In this document: positions 9,740-20,690 of the stretch, in pieces
Layout: the number at the start of each line of letters is the position of its first letter
Position numbering within the stretch: position 1 is the stretch's first letter
Assembly (NCBI GenBank): GCA_040954595.2
Contig: CM082577.2
Location: forward strand, 11,842,001-11,906,000
DNA: 64,000 nucleotides
Direction: 5' to 3'
From: Balanoglossus misakiensis
Taxonomy: Eukaryota > Hemichordata
The notes under the pieces: model-generated
The model's database searches: none
What the model was told of the DNA's origin: nothing
The model's input: only the letters and a program-made list of their open reading frames with translations
Translations under genes and position numbers: made by a program

Positions 9740-11060
9740 GGTTGATACAGATCTTGCATAATTTAGTATGGGGTGGGTATAGAGTTTGGATGAAGAAATT
9801 TGGTAAATCTGTAAATGTTAATAGGATGTTCGGAATGGACTAAAATGTTTGCTTGCATGGTACTTACGGACAGTTTGCGTTACAGAATGTAACATGACTA
9901 TTTCGTTTTTAGCAATGTGTAACTAGATGTAAAATTCAAATGCTATTGGGCACATCCACTTTTGCTTTGTTTAATCGGCGATATGTTGTGCGCTATGTGC
10001 ATTGTGTTGAGTGGTAATGTAGAAAAATTTGGTTTCAACTTTATCGTCCTCTTTGTCTTCAGTCTGGTTGTTCAAATCCTGATTGGAAACGCAATTTTCA
10101 ACAAGTTGTTGCTCCCAGTTTCCTCTTTGTTCGATCTGGCATACAATCACTCTAAAATTATTCTAACATAACACAGCGTCTGTGTCATATGATGACTAAT
10201 TGTTACAAATACATATGACTACTATCACAAACAGTTATTATAATATTAACCCTTTACATTTACAATTACAACTTCTGTACTGTCCATTCTAGGGTACTCT
10301 GTAAACAATTTCTTAGCGATGTATTATGGCGATGCTATCAGCTTCATGTTGCTGCATTTTCTTACTTGGATGTCTTTGCCGTTTTGGTCTTAGAACAGAT
10401 GTCTTGCCTCTGGTAAATTACCATGTTAGTTAATAGTCGAATGTCCATCATCAAAGCTGCCCATGGTGATGTAGAATAAGTTGGTTGTGGATGATGATTT
10501 CCGTTTTGTGGCTAGTGATGTTTTTATAATTAGATGCAAATTAGTCCAATGCTGCATTGAATTAGTCGACTGAGATAGATGGGTAAAAAAGTCTACCACA
10601 TATAAATTAGTCAGCAGTGAATGGTGAAGTTATTGGCAGAGCAGAAAGCTATAAAATGTACAGTGGTCCAGAGTGTGAAGTGACTGCAGTTAATACAATT
10701 AGATGTAATCTTAAGACCTCATCTTCCAGTAGCTCCTTTGCTCTGCAATTGCCTTCCTTTGCTCATCCCATAGAATATGCAAATCCTGGTTGTCCCCACA
10801 GACTTCTTCTGCATTTGTGCAGCTGAAGATATTCTGGACATCTTCATGACTGTCAGCAGAAAATTCCAGCATTTCTCCTGATAACTTAATTGTCACGAAG
10901 TCTCCTTTCTCTTTTCACTGCATTGATATCAGTTACTTCAGGGATCAGCATCCAGCTACACAACAGACCACGTCGGTCAGGCTGACACAATGCAGACAGT
11001 GTGCTTCTATCATTGTAACACAGGGTTAAGTCTTCTGCCTCTTTTCTTCCGAGAGATTTT
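9740..11060. other. Interval with unclassified frames only
   Basis: Short frames on both strands, for example minus 10711-10896, show no recognised domain. The text is AT-rich and unlike its neighbours. No RNA gene was seen. Confidence 0.4.
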
Positions 11061-11066
11061 CTTCAT

Positions 11067-11363
11067 TCATTGCCGACTCTCTTTTGAATTTTGATGCTGG
11101 TGCTGTGGGTTTTTCACACATGTCTCTGCCACAGTTTTCTTTAAACAAGCACAGCGTTTACAAGAGAGTTCGGAATATTGCATTGACAGCAAAACTTCAC
11201 ACTGCACAGATCTGTGAATGAGAGATGCCTCTGGTAGCTTGTTGCAGTTGTTTTTCACCCAGCTTTCTGCTCTGCCAAGAACTTCACTGCTGACTTTGTA
11301 TCCCTGATGCACCAGTATGATGACACCAAACCCTGGACAAAGCTTAGCACTTGCTGAAGCCAC
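11067..11363 (-). CDS. Unclassified Cys-containing ORF
   Basis: A 98-codon minus frame with a GRAESWVKNN segment and a CKRCACLK cluster. It lies on the same strand as the RecQ-like exons and could be an exon of that unit, but it does not match helicase motifs. No function is assigned. Confidence 0.25.
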   Translation of the reverse strand: MASASAKLCPGFGVIILVHQGYKVSSEVLGRAESWVKNNCNKLPEASLIHRSVQCEVLLSMQYSELSCKRCACLKKTVAETCVKNPQHQHQNSKESRQ

Positions 11364-11529
11364 AAACTAGCTAGTTAAAATAATTCAGATCAGTTATATT
11401 GGTAGTACCGTACATACACCCATATGCATGAACAAAAACTCACAGCAATTGGACGAATAGATATCAGAGTAATATTACTTCTCCTTGTTTGGGCAGATGT
11501 TAATTACTTTACAGTCCTGGATTATTAAA

Positions 11530-11687
11530 CTCTCTTTAACTTGTGCTTGTAACTGCCTGGAAGCAGTGCCAGAACTCTAACATTGGGAAAGAATGAGCGT
11601 AGCTCGCCAACATTTGAAAAATATTCCCGAAATGCACCCTCTTGAATTTTTCTTCGATCTCGATTGCCGAGGTTTGGCTTATCTCCC
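11530..11687 (-). CDS. RecQ-like helicase exon (motifs III region)
   Basis: Acceptor TTCTCTCTGCAG precedes 11687. The peptide includes GAFREYFSNVGELRSFFPNV then RVLALLPG, matching the stretch of RecQ helicases where F-R-x-x-Y/F-x-x-L-G-x-LR is followed by LALTAT. The TAT box is degraded to LPG. It follows the DEVH exon with a 204-bp intron. Confidence 0.6.
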
Positions 11688-11891
11688 CTGCAGAGAGAAT
11701 GAAATTCCAAGCCATTACTGACCATTTAAATAGGTTTGTTTGAGCAAGGAAAATACTAAATTGTCATATTTATCTGTAAATTAATATAAGTGCAATTCGA
11801 AACCAATGTCAAGGTCAGCTTATGTTGAAGATAGGACCACCATTGCACATTTCTTACACAAGTCAAGAGTTCATGTACAAAATAAGCTTAC

Positions 11892-12091
11892 CACTTTGGT
11901 ATAGTATGAACTTCGTCTACAACTAATAGCACAATCTTGTCTCCATACTTTGCTTTCAAAGTCTCAGGCACGTTGTTTTTCGATTGCAAATAGGCTTCTG
12001 GAGACCCAAAAACATAGGTTGGCACGTCATCACTTTGCAGGATATCTTTTACCATCCCTGCTTTAAATCCAAGTGAGGAAAGAGTTGATAT
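11892..12091 (-). CDS. RecQ-like helicase exon (DEVH box)
   Basis: A 200-bp exon bounded by TTTTTTACAG and GTAAGC. It encodes GSPEAYLQS and then VVDEVHTIPKW, the DEAH-type motif II of RecQ helicases (usually DEAHC-x-x-x-W). Splice sites on both sides and an uninterrupted frame make it one of the better exons in the window. The P-loop exon that should lie upstream was not found; P-loop pieces of related genes are at 40955, 32930 and 63628. Confidence 0.7.
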
Positions 12092-12099
12092 CTGTAAAA

Positions 12100-12590
12100 A
12101 ATGTGACAATACAAAACATAGAATGTAAACTCACATATACCGGGGGTGAGGGGGTGGGTTATGTAAGTGATGCACCCAATTTTAAGGAGCGATGTTGGAC
12201 AGATCCACTCTTTCCATTTACTTTTTTTTAAATCATCAGCATATGAACTATAATGGAATGCAGCTCACACAAAGTTAGCACGTATCAACAGCTCGCAAAA
12301 TGATTAAACATGAGACTTACATAATTAGTGTTTTTTTATGTCATACTACACAATTTGGAACATGCCATCTACCGGAAGCCTAATGTAGTTTTGAAAAAAA
12401 AAATTATTTTACAACCTATAAAACTATGATTTTGTTAAGTGACCCTTTAACCCCAAGTGTCAATGAACTCATTTCCAAGCTAAACTTGACATGTTTCTTG
12501 CACAAAAAATTGATTTCGGCAACAACATACCATATGCAATGCCAGAGTATGCTCTGCTGGTGTCTGTTGGCATCATGAAAATGACCAATT
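12100..12590. other. Non-coding interval
   Basis: AT-rich, with no supported gene. Confidence 0.4.
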
Positions 12591-12597
12591 GTGTTAC

Positions 12598-12819
12598 CTG
12601 AAATTCAGAAGGTAGTTGATCTTCTTTAAAAAAAGCCTTGTCAAATGTTACATTCCTCAGAGCCAAATGGGTGGCACTGTTCTTCTTTAGGTAGTGTCTT
12701 TCAGTGTCACCAGTATTGGCTAGTGGTCCATGGTCGCATTCCATGGAATTACTGTTGCCATAATTGACATGCCAAGTGTGCTCAGCTATGACATGATGAA
12801 TCACACCACCCCATATCTC
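12598..12819 (-). CDS. Transposase-like exon, copy 1 (unclassified, Kolobok-like?)
   Basis: A 222-bp exon with acceptor TTATTTGTGCAG and donor GTAACACAA, open throughout. It encodes GGVIHHVIAEHTWHVNYG, CDHGPL, YLKKNSATHLALRNV and FDKAF. The order H-x-W, C-x-H-G-x-L, then S-x-H-x-ALR-x-V matches a family of animal DDE-like transposases I tentatively place near Kolobok. A duplicate exon lies at 13770-13998. Confidence 0.5.
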
Positions 12820-12829
12820 CTGCACAAAT

Positions 12830-13500
12830 AAGAAATTGTAAAAGAAACTATATCAAATTCAAATCAAAATCAGAGGTATTAAAATAAATGAATTTCTGAC
12901 ATAGAAGCAAACAAGTTGAAAACAACTGCATAACTGCACAATTTCAATACTGTCATGGCTATTTTTACAGGTAGTTTGACCCCCACCTTATGATAGGATG
13001 ATCAGTTAGTAACATTGTCTCTAAAGTTAAATAAATAAAAGACTGATTACAAGATGGAAAGCTGGTAAAATCTTTATCTTCTTGGATAAGTTCTTGGCAG
13101 CATGCCAAATGTTGAATGTGTGAATGCTTGATGTCTGGGTGATCATTTCCTATAAGATTGGCATTTAAAGTAAGTCTTGAAAAACATCAACCACGGCTTC
13201 TCGACGACCACCAATATTCACAAAGTTCCGACTTCAGTCACAATCTTCAAACCAATGAACCGGTAGGCACCACACAAGACAGGCAAATTACTATTAGGTT
13301 GGATCGTCCTCTTTTGAGCCTGTGTACAGCAGATGTGTCATTCAAATAAATGTTTTTGTATTTTCTTCACTGTGAACCCAATTGCAAAGCCATTGCCTGT
13401 GCAAACCAAAAACTTTAGTTATGGACATCAATTGCAAGAACACTATAACTGAAATCTTAAGGGTTAAAGGCCGAGCCACTTGAGAAGAACAATCTCTCAC
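12830..13500. other. Non-coding interval
   Basis: No conserved reading frame. A plus-strand frame at 13158-13349 has no recognised motif. Confidence 0.35.
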
Positions 13501-13507
13501 TTGATGA

Positions 13508-13721
13508 TATTAACAAAAATTGACTGTTCTCCAGCGAAGTGATAAGCGTAAATGTTTCCGTAATAACGCTGTGTCTAATGGACGAGACCCTGTCTCAAAA
13601 TTGGGGAAATGGTGGTTTCTTCCAAACCTATCCAGCATCGTGACAAGGGTGGTGCCTCTTGTTTTTCGATTGGAATTGTAGACGATGTTGTACGGGCGTT
13701 TCACACACTGCATCTTTGTAA
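13508..13721 (-). pseudogene. Transposase-like downstream exon
   Basis: Follows the duplicate exon on the minus strand after an acceptor ending AAGATGCAG or AGATGTCAG. The frame VKRPYNIVYNSNRKTRGTTL, then GRNHHFPNF, resembles the segment after the HTG box of the same transposase-like family, where a DHN-x-N-x-x-R pattern is expected. Assignment is weak. Confidence 0.35.
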
Positions 13722-13769
13722 GACAACTGACATCTTTTGGCATCATGAAAATGACCAATTATGTTACCT

Positions 13770-13998
13770 GTAATTCAGAATGTAGTTGATCTTCTTTAAA
13801 AAAGCCTTGTCAAATGTTACATTCCTCAGAGCCAAATGGGTGGCACTGTTCTTCTTTAGGTAGTGTCTTTCAGTGTCACCAGTATCGGCAAGTGGTCCAT
13901 GGTCGCATTCCATGGAAGTACTGTTGCCATAATTGACATGCCAAGTGTGCTCATCTACGACGTGATGTATTACACCACCACAATAATGTAGGCACGAC
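13770..13998 (-). pseudogene. Transposase-like exon, copy 2
   Basis: Duplicate of 12598-12819 (HTWHVNYG, CDHGPL, YLKKNSATH). One A is missing from the A-run near 13795, which shifts the frame before the donor. The acceptor side diverges. Confidence 0.55.
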
Positions 13999-14219
13999 AC
14001 AAGACAGGCAAATTACCGTAAGGTTGGAACCAAACTCCACAGCAAGGCTACTAGACCTGAGTATCAATTCAATGTGGCAACGCGTGGCTTTTATAGGAGC
14101 AAAACTAATCAATTCACTGACACCTGGTCACGCTTATATGTAAATAAAGTAAGCAACAGATCTAGAGGTACATCTGGCCTCGAACAAACCTCATCACAGT
14201 TAACGTACGCTCCGAATGC

Positions 14220-14812
14220 ACAATGCTGTCATGGTGGTTGACATGTATACCTTCTGGCAGAAAATCATGAAAGTGTCGTTGAACCAGCAGCTAATGACGA
14301 CAAAACAATGCCTAAAATCACCATGGTGTTATCATCATGTGCTGATGGTTTTAAGAGGGTGTCTAACACTATGTCATGATTGGACAGGTCTGCTGTTGTA
14401 AGAGGTTCTACTGGTGCTGTTCTGAGTGTTTTTGTGTGTGTGGAAAGCATCTTGCAGCCTCTGTTGACAGATGTTTTGTATTTCTTGCTTCCTACAATGC
14501 AACTTCTTCCGTTCTTTGCGAGCTTGTATTGAAGCTGCTGCCACCAGCTCAGACTTCTCATCATCACTTTTGGCTTCTAACCACACAGTCTTATTCATGG
14601 TGAACAATGATGTACGCCTCAGAGACTAGAGTGGTGATGTTTGGTTTGACTGTGAGGAGGTGATCTAAATACGCAAACATGCGCTCTGTTTGTTTGTTGT
14701 GTTGAGGTACGCTCTGGGTGGATTTTGTCATGCTGGGTGTTACATTAACATACTTTCCTGCTGGAAGAAAATCACTGAAATGGCGCTGAACCAGTTCAGA
14801 CGGACAAAACAA
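14220..14812 (-). pseudogene. Transposase-like fragments (NKQTERMF / NKT-x-WL block)
   Basis: 14591-14812 encodes FCPSELVQRHFSDFLPAGKY, then HNKQTERMFAYLDHLL and NITTLVSEAYIIV. 14374-14607 continues with MNKTVWLEAKSDDEKSEL and a basic ERKKLHCRKQEIQ tail. A second, more degraded copy of the HFSDFLPAG block lies at about 14220-14290 (HFHDFLPEG). The same block order occurs in the family tentatively named for 12598-12819. A frameshift at about 14600 breaks it. Confidence 0.5.
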
Positions 14813-14879
14813 TAACTTATTTAAATCATCATGTGGTGATGGTTTTAGGAGGGTCTAACACTATGTCATGATTGACTGG

Positions 14880-15200
14880 AACTGAATCAAACATGATACA
14901 CTTTCCTTGTACAAAATCATCAAGGTTTAATGGAAGCAGCCTGACAGAAGTAAATGAGAGGTCTAGTATAGTATGTATGCACATCAGTTATGGCTATGTC
15001 GATTCTATAACTTTCCATGCAATGAATGGGTCCAGGAACTGTAGCTTGTCCAGCAGCCAACTCCTTCTCTTGGTTGTGTTCCATGCGCTCCCACTACTCT
15101 GGGGTTTCTTTTGCCTTGACGTAGTTGTTTCTGAGATATCGCAATTTTATTTTAACCCATTCAGCATTCAGCTGAAAAATAACACCGTTTTATCAAGTCA
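14880..15200. other. Non-coding interval
   Basis: A plus-strand frame (14872-15210) is open but has no recognised motif. It is treated as chance. Confidence 0.35.
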
Positions 15201-15760
15201 AACACAATAACTACTGTGATCAATACAAATCACAATTTTACTCAGAATCAAAGTACTGAATGCCTGTCCATGAAGACTGTATTTTAGCAGCAGACATATT
15301 TTTTTCAAGTAACCCCCCCCCCCCCTACAATAACTACCCCGGTATGTGAAATGCAGTATTTTAAAATCGAGACATTGGTTTAGCTGGTGGGCCTTTGTAG
15401 GTGTCTCCACTTTTTATTTCGTCAGCAACATCGTACTCTTAACTTTTACCTGTTTTTCCCGGTCATGATCCAATTTCTTCGAGTGCATGCTCCTTTTTGT
15501 CCCTGTTTTTAAAATCAGGTGAACGTACGTTGAACAGTAAAGTAATACTCGCCCTACAGGGGGTAAATACCGTACTACTTGTGAGTGCACCGACTGCGTG
15601 TACCGGTATAATACCTACACTAAGCGACCGATCCTTGCCTTAACCACTAACTTAACAACTATCTTAATACTAGAGAAATGTGAGACAAAACTGTCAGCGA
15701 TGACGGACTTTAACATTTCCTGGCAGCTTGCAATGGTCTTCAAGTTCATATTTATCTCTC
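15200..15760. repeat. TatD-unit 3' flank, copy 1 (inverted)
   Basis: Reverse complement of 20030-20510. It contains the homopolymer C tract at about 15309-15326, the GTAAAGTAATACTCGCCC block at 15538-15556 and the TTAACAACTATCTTAATAC block near 15652. Together with the other copies it marks the 3' boundary of the TatD-like unit. Confidence 0.75.
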
Positions 15761-15867
15761 ACAGTATAAAGACGGCATTTTTTGTTTTTGTTTAATATTT
15801 TGACATGAGACTGAACGCCTGCTGGCGACACAAATACACGCATGCAAGAATAAATCAGTCCATTTGA

Positions 15868-16815
15868 CGGTCTCTACACACCCTCTGAAGTCCCGGAGAT
15901 GGATCTGTTGGTGTTCGTTACAGTGGCGCGTCATGGTGAGAAGAGTCCAGGCCGCCGTCTGCCTGTCGTATCTGTCTTCGGAGGTCCCTCTGACGGTGAC
16001 TACCACCGGCTTCCTGCCCTGGTTCATACAGAGCAATTCTGTGAAGCTTTGTCCTGGGCTTCCCAGGTCGAGGGATCTTCCGTTCTCTCCAGGCCAATGT
16101 CTCCCAGCGCAGCCACGCCCGGGTGTTGTAAGAGTTCGCCGACGGTCTGGCGTTGGTCCTTGGTCATGTATGGTGCCACTCGTGGGTTAACTCCAAGGGC
16201 TATTGGAAAATCTTTTTCCCCCGGCAGCGGGTCCGGGTATCGATCTGGCTCGGAGAATACCTGTAGGCCTCCGAGGAGTCGGATCCGATAGTCTGGAAGG
16301 ACACCAACATCGTAGTCAGTGAGGTCTTGTGGAGTTATTGGAGCGTCCTCCACCCTACATTTCTCTGCGCAAGCTTGAGGGTAGAAACAGGCATCGATTC
16401 CCCCGGGTGTTGATGGGTCCCGCGCTACTGTTTCCGCCCTCGTCATTTCTGGTGGCTGTGTCCGGGTTGATGATGGTCTCCGGTGAGGCCGGATTTCCCG
16501 GAACTCTTCTTCACGCGCTTGCGACACCTATCTGAGCAGCACGCTCAGAATGCGCCAGTGGATGAGGATCGCTGGTGTGGTGGGGGAGCTCAGCCGGAAC
16601 TTGTACGGTACCTCCCATCCCTGGAAAACGCACAGGCGTTTCATCATTACCATACTTTCGGGTGAACACAAGGATTCAGACGGGATCCGTCCAGGTCCGC
16701 CCCTGCGAATATAGAAGTCCAGTAAGTCAGAGATCTCCTTCCCCGGACCACACAGCACCGGAAACTTGGACCAAAGTTCCACTAATTTGTCTTCCAAGAC
16801 CCCCGTAACTATGGA
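15868..16815 (-). pseudogene. TatD-like gene copy T1
   Basis: Minus frames carry the longest N-terminal part of any copy (EDKLVELWSKFPVLCGPGK, then MVMMKRLCVFQGW). The TatD-like core follows from LPDYRIRLLGG to GVNPRVAP and ALGDIGLER. A one-base loss near 16045 shifts the frame before LLCMNQGRKPVVV, which resumes at about 16036. A TGA breaks the N-terminal segment near 16530. The core ends abruptly after DFRGCVET at about 15868, so the C-terminal third is missing. It belongs to the subfamily with RPHRRP and PEMTRAE in the linker, shared with T6. Confidence 0.7.
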
Positions 16816-16859
16816 ACAGAGGCCCTCATTAACAAACCCGAGTGATGTGAGAGATGACT

Positions 16860-17590
16860 AAAAGTATGACTGCTCTTACCTAATAAATGTTCTTGGCCAT
16901 GATGCACATATACATGAACGGACAACATGTCTTAGGCAGCATGCCCAGTCTTCTGTTCTGTCGACGATTTCTCGTGGATCCGTCTTAGGATTGGCATATA
17001 AAATGTCCATAGGCCACCACACCGGTTTGGTCTCTGGTTTGCTTCACTTGCATTTGTTATCCTTTAAAAATGGAACCAATGATCGGAGCGTGTGCAGGTT
17101 GACGTGCGAAAGTGATCCACCGCTGTATTCAGGTCGCCTGAGGTCAGGAAGTTCAATACTCTTGGCACGTGATGAGGTTTCTTCTTGGGACGCGTCCAGA
17201 TCGGTATGCAGAGAGTGTGATATTATCGACAGAATGTGCTGACTTATTGATGCGGTGAGGTGCTGAGATCTGCTCTTCTCTTTGCTCTTCTATCTGGTTT
17301 TGTCATAATTATTTCAATATGTTTCGAACGAATTACGGCGAAAACACGCATATATAGTTGTCTGACTTCGTTGGCTGGTTGACACTGTGGGTCTCTTCAG
17401 TTAAGGTTTATTAACTAAAATGTTTAAAATTCAAGCAGAGTTGGCAGTTCGGTATTTAATTAGGGATCAACAGGTACCGAGATACCATATACGCAACGTG
17501 AAACATCAGCAGTTTATTGATATATGACTCTGACCTCGTTAACACTGAGGTCACGTATATATGAATTGAGCAAAGTGGCGGGAACAAAAT
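16860..17590. other. Non-coding interval
   Basis: No conserved reading frame was identified on either strand. Confidence 0.35.
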
Positions 17591-17593
17591 TAG

Positions 17594-17953
17594 TTACAAT
17601 GTAAACTCTCTATCTCTAGTGTTCTTTCCGCTATAGAAATCTAATTCACTGAAGAAATGACATAAATGTTCTGTGTTTCGTGAAATATGTGATAATTTAC
17701 ATAACATTTGCATATAATTTAAAATAACGGGTGGTGGTTGTGAGGCGGTTAGGATAGTGTCTACATTTTGGGTCACCGAAGTTCTCAGCAGCTCAGTTCC
17801 ATGGATGAGGTATTTTCTTTTGCTGGTGATTGGGTCAAGGAAAGATGTGATGACTGCTACTTCAAAGGCCGTTTTTTTTTCTGAAATCTGATCACGTTGT
17901 TGCACAGCATCTGCCAGGCTATTATATTCCACACACATTAAATTACTCATTGT
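17594..17953 (-). pseudogene. NRF1-like N-terminal fragment N1
   Basis: A minus frame from a start near 17953 matches the N-terminal half of the gene at 29343-30469: KKTAFEVAVITSFLDP...KRKYLIHGTELL versus KKTSLEVATVTTFVD...ERKFIVHGSEGL. In NRF1-type factors this stretch lies in the DNA-binding region ahead of the WWP block. The C-terminal block is absent, and the frame runs into unrelated sequence, so it is a truncated paralogue. Confidence 0.5.
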
Positions 17954-18106
17954 GGTCAATTCTTAATTCCTATTTTATTTCTATACAATAGGATCCATGA
18001 AAGTACAAAGCAATACAATCAATGAAAATAATTCAGTGTACACATGGCAATTGAAACTGGTTGAAGACAGAGACCTTAACATTAACATCAAACTTTATGG
18101 TGTTTT

Positions 18107-18871
18107 TCAATAATCTAACTTCCTGTTCTTCATCTTGGCCCAGACAGCCGCAGCCTTGGACACATCAAACTTCATTATGTCTTCTCCTTCCACACTAATG
18201 AAGAGCAACTGCTTCAGTGTCCTTTCAGCAAGTCTGTTTGCGAGAGATGTTTTAATCCTGCCAATTATATACAGTGCGTATACTTGTAACCAGCTTCCGT
18301 GCCTCCACACTAATGCCTTTACCAATCTCTTTAGGGCAGCAGGGACAGTGCCTCCATTTCTCTTTCTTCTGACCGGCGTTTTACTGTGGATCTTCCTTGG
18401 GGCCGTCAGTCCGTTCAACCATATCCTGTCCCCCTGCTTCAGAGAGACAGGGGAGATCCCTGGTACCGCCAAGCTGGGCTGCGGCTCTGAAGAGCTGGGA
18501 GGACCCCACCAACCGGACGCGACTTCTTGGGTCTCGTTGTCCTTGCCACTCTCTATGGTGCGCCGTATGGGTAGATCGGGTTGTGTTAGCAGGCGGATGT
18601 CCCTGCACATTCCTTGCTCGGCATACTCAACCGGCATCGCCATCGCCTTTTGGGGGCGTGGGGGTTGGGGGTTCGTGTGTGGCATGTTTTCGACAATCCA
18701 GGGTATCGGGAACATGACGTCCGCTTCTCTTTGTATGTTGAAGATCCACCCCCACTTTCCCTTGGATTTCGCCAGGGAGTATTGGTCCAAGATTGCCTCT
18801 TCGGCTTCTCCCCTCGGCGCCATCATGACGCCATGTACCGTATTACCTCTCGGGGGTCGAGGTGACGGCAT
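18107..18871 (-). CDS. Gene H, copy H1 (hAT-like C-terminus)
   Basis: A 254-codon minus frame. The middle (KQGDRIWLNGL, VPAALKRLVKALVWRHGSW) is unrecognised. The last 50 residues, RIKTSLANRLAERTLKQLL then EDIMKFDVSKAAAVWAKMKN, resemble the C-terminal tail of hAT-family dimerisation domains, and an acceptor-like ATATAATTGGCAG sits just before RIKTSL. A five-base insertion near 18840 changes the N-terminal frame relative to H2 and H3 (REVIHGVMM in the others). It lies head to head with TatD copy T2, about 10 bp apart. Real coding use is uncertain. Confidence 0.45.
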   Translation of the reverse strand: MPSPRPPRGNTVHGVMMAPRGEAEEAILDQYSLAKSKGKWGWIFNIQREADVMFPIPWIVENMPHTNPQPPRPQKAMAMPVEYAEQGMCRDIRLLTQPDLPIRRTIESGKDNETQEVASGWWGPPSSSEPQPSLAVPGISPVSLKQGDRIWLNGLTAPRKIHSKTPVRRKRNGGTVPAALKRLVKALVWRHGSWLQVYALYIIGRIKTSLANRLAERTLKQLLFISVEGEDIMKFDVSKAAAVWAKMKNRKLDY

Positions 18872-18884
18872 GCCCGAGTGGCTC

Positions 18885-20028
18885 TTCTCACGTCATGGTA
18901 ATGATGAACCGCTGATGTGTCTTCCAAGGGTGGGAAATGGCAAACCGATTCTGACTCAGCACCCCCAACACGCCGGCAATTCTAATTCATTGGCGGGTCC
19001 TCAGCATACTGCTGAGGTGGATACCCCAATCACGGAGGGATGAGTTCCGAGAAATCCAACCCCGCATGAGATCGTCATCACACCGGAGGGAGGAGAGTCG
19101 GGGCTATCTGAGAGAGACAACACAGGAATGGCAACCAGAGAGGACGGGGGCGGAAGCAGTCGCACGGAATCCATCGACGCAAGAAAGGAGAGAGGACGCG
19201 CCAGGGGGTTTTAATGCATTTTTTAACCCCCAAGCGTGCGCGGAGGAGTGCCGAGTGGAAGACGCGCCCACTACCATAGATGACCTCACTGACTACGATG
19301 TTGATGTCCCCCCCGATAACCGCATATGACTCCTCGGGGGGTCTCCAAGTTTTTTCCGAACCAGATCGCTACCCGGACCCACTGCCGGGGGAGGAGGGAT
19401 TCCCACTGGCCATCGGCGTGAACCCCCGAGTAGCGCCTAACATCACCGCGACCAGCGCCAGACAGTCGGCGAACTTCTACAACACCCGGACGTGGCCGCG
19501 CTGGGAGACATTGGCCTGGAGCGAACGGAAGATCCCTCGACCTGGGAAGCCCAGGACAAAGTATTCACAGAATTGCTCTGTATGAACCAGGGGAGGAAGC
19601 TGGTGGTAGTCACCGCCCGGGGAACCACCGAAGACAGATACGACAGGCAGACGGCGGCCTGGACTCTTCTTACCATGACGCGCCACTGTAACCAACACCA
19701 ACAGATCCATCTCCGGGACTTCAGAGGGTGTCTACAGACCATGGGGGACTGGCGGCGGTATTTTCCGGACACCTATTTTGGATTTTCGGCGGCCGTCCGC
19801 CAATTCGACGAACGGCAGGTGGAGGCGTTGCAGGCCATCCCGGAGGACAGAATCCTGAAGGAGACGGAATCACCCGGCGGACGTGTGTGGGAGACACAAC
19901 TAATGAACACCCCAGCCTTCCTGGAAGACGTGGCGCTGGAGGTGGCGAGGCTGCGTTGGAACGTCCACCCGACAGCTGCTGGCGCAGACGTCCGAGAACG
20001 CCCGCTGTCTGTACAGGCCATAGACTGA
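18885..20028 (+). pseudogene. TatD-like gene copy T2
   Basis: Plus-strand counterpart of T4. The start ATGGTAATGATGAA is followed by an in-frame TGA six codons later. Further frameshifts occur near 19310 (C-run) and 19450-19490. The downstream 178-codon frame keeps LGDIGLER, VVVTARG, IHLRDFRG and a TES-like ligand position. It shares with T4 an inserted T near 19960 that replaces the ancestral C-terminus by NVHPTAAGADVRERPLS. Confidence 0.75.
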
Positions 20029-20029
20029 A

Positions 20030-20690
20030 TGAGCAGTGAGATTGCAAGCTGCCAGGAAATGTTAAAGTCCGTCATCGCTGACAGTTTTGTCTCACATTTC
20101 TCTAGTATTAAGATAGTTGTTAAGTTAGTGGTTAATGCAAGCATCGGTCGCTTAGTGTAGATATTATACACGCGGTCGGTGCACTCACAAGTACCGTAGT
20201 ACGGTATTTTCCCCCTGTAGGGCGAGTATTACTTTACTGTTCAACATACGTTCACCCGATTTTAAAAACAAGGACAAAAAGGAGCATGCACTCAAAGAAA
20301 TTGGATCATGACCGGGAAAAACAGGTAAAAGTTAAGTGTACGATGTTGCTGACGAAATAAAAAGAGGAGAGACCTACAAAGGCCTGCCAGCTAAACCAAT
20401 GTCTCGATTTTAAAATACTGCATTTCACATACCGGGGTAGTTATTGTAGGGGGTGGGGGGGTACTTGAAAAAAAAATGTCTGCTGCTAAAATACAGTCAG
20501 CAGTGTCTTCATGAACAGACATTCAGTACTCGTCTGCGCGTGTATAATATCTACGCTAAACGACCGATGCTTGCCTTAACCACTAACTTAACAACTATCT
20601 TAATACTAGAGAAATGTGAGACAAAACTGTCAGCGATGACGGACTTTAACATTCCCTGGCGGTTTACAACCTCGCTGCTCGTTCCGTCTA
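20030..20690. repeat. Tail-to-tail junction of TatD units T2 and T3
   Basis: 20030-20510 is the 3' flank of T2. From about 20530 the same flank restarts in inverse orientation (GTATAATATCTACGCTAAAC, TTAACAACTATCTTAATAC, CAGCGATGACGGAC) and leads into T3. The switch point lies at CATTCAGTAC/TCGTCTGCGCG. The identical junction occurs near 25585, so it predates the block duplication. Confidence 0.75.

Noticed and set aside
18135-19043. 302-codon plus-strand frame
   Set aside because: Antisense shadow of gene H copy H1. It runs into T2 out of the TatD frame.
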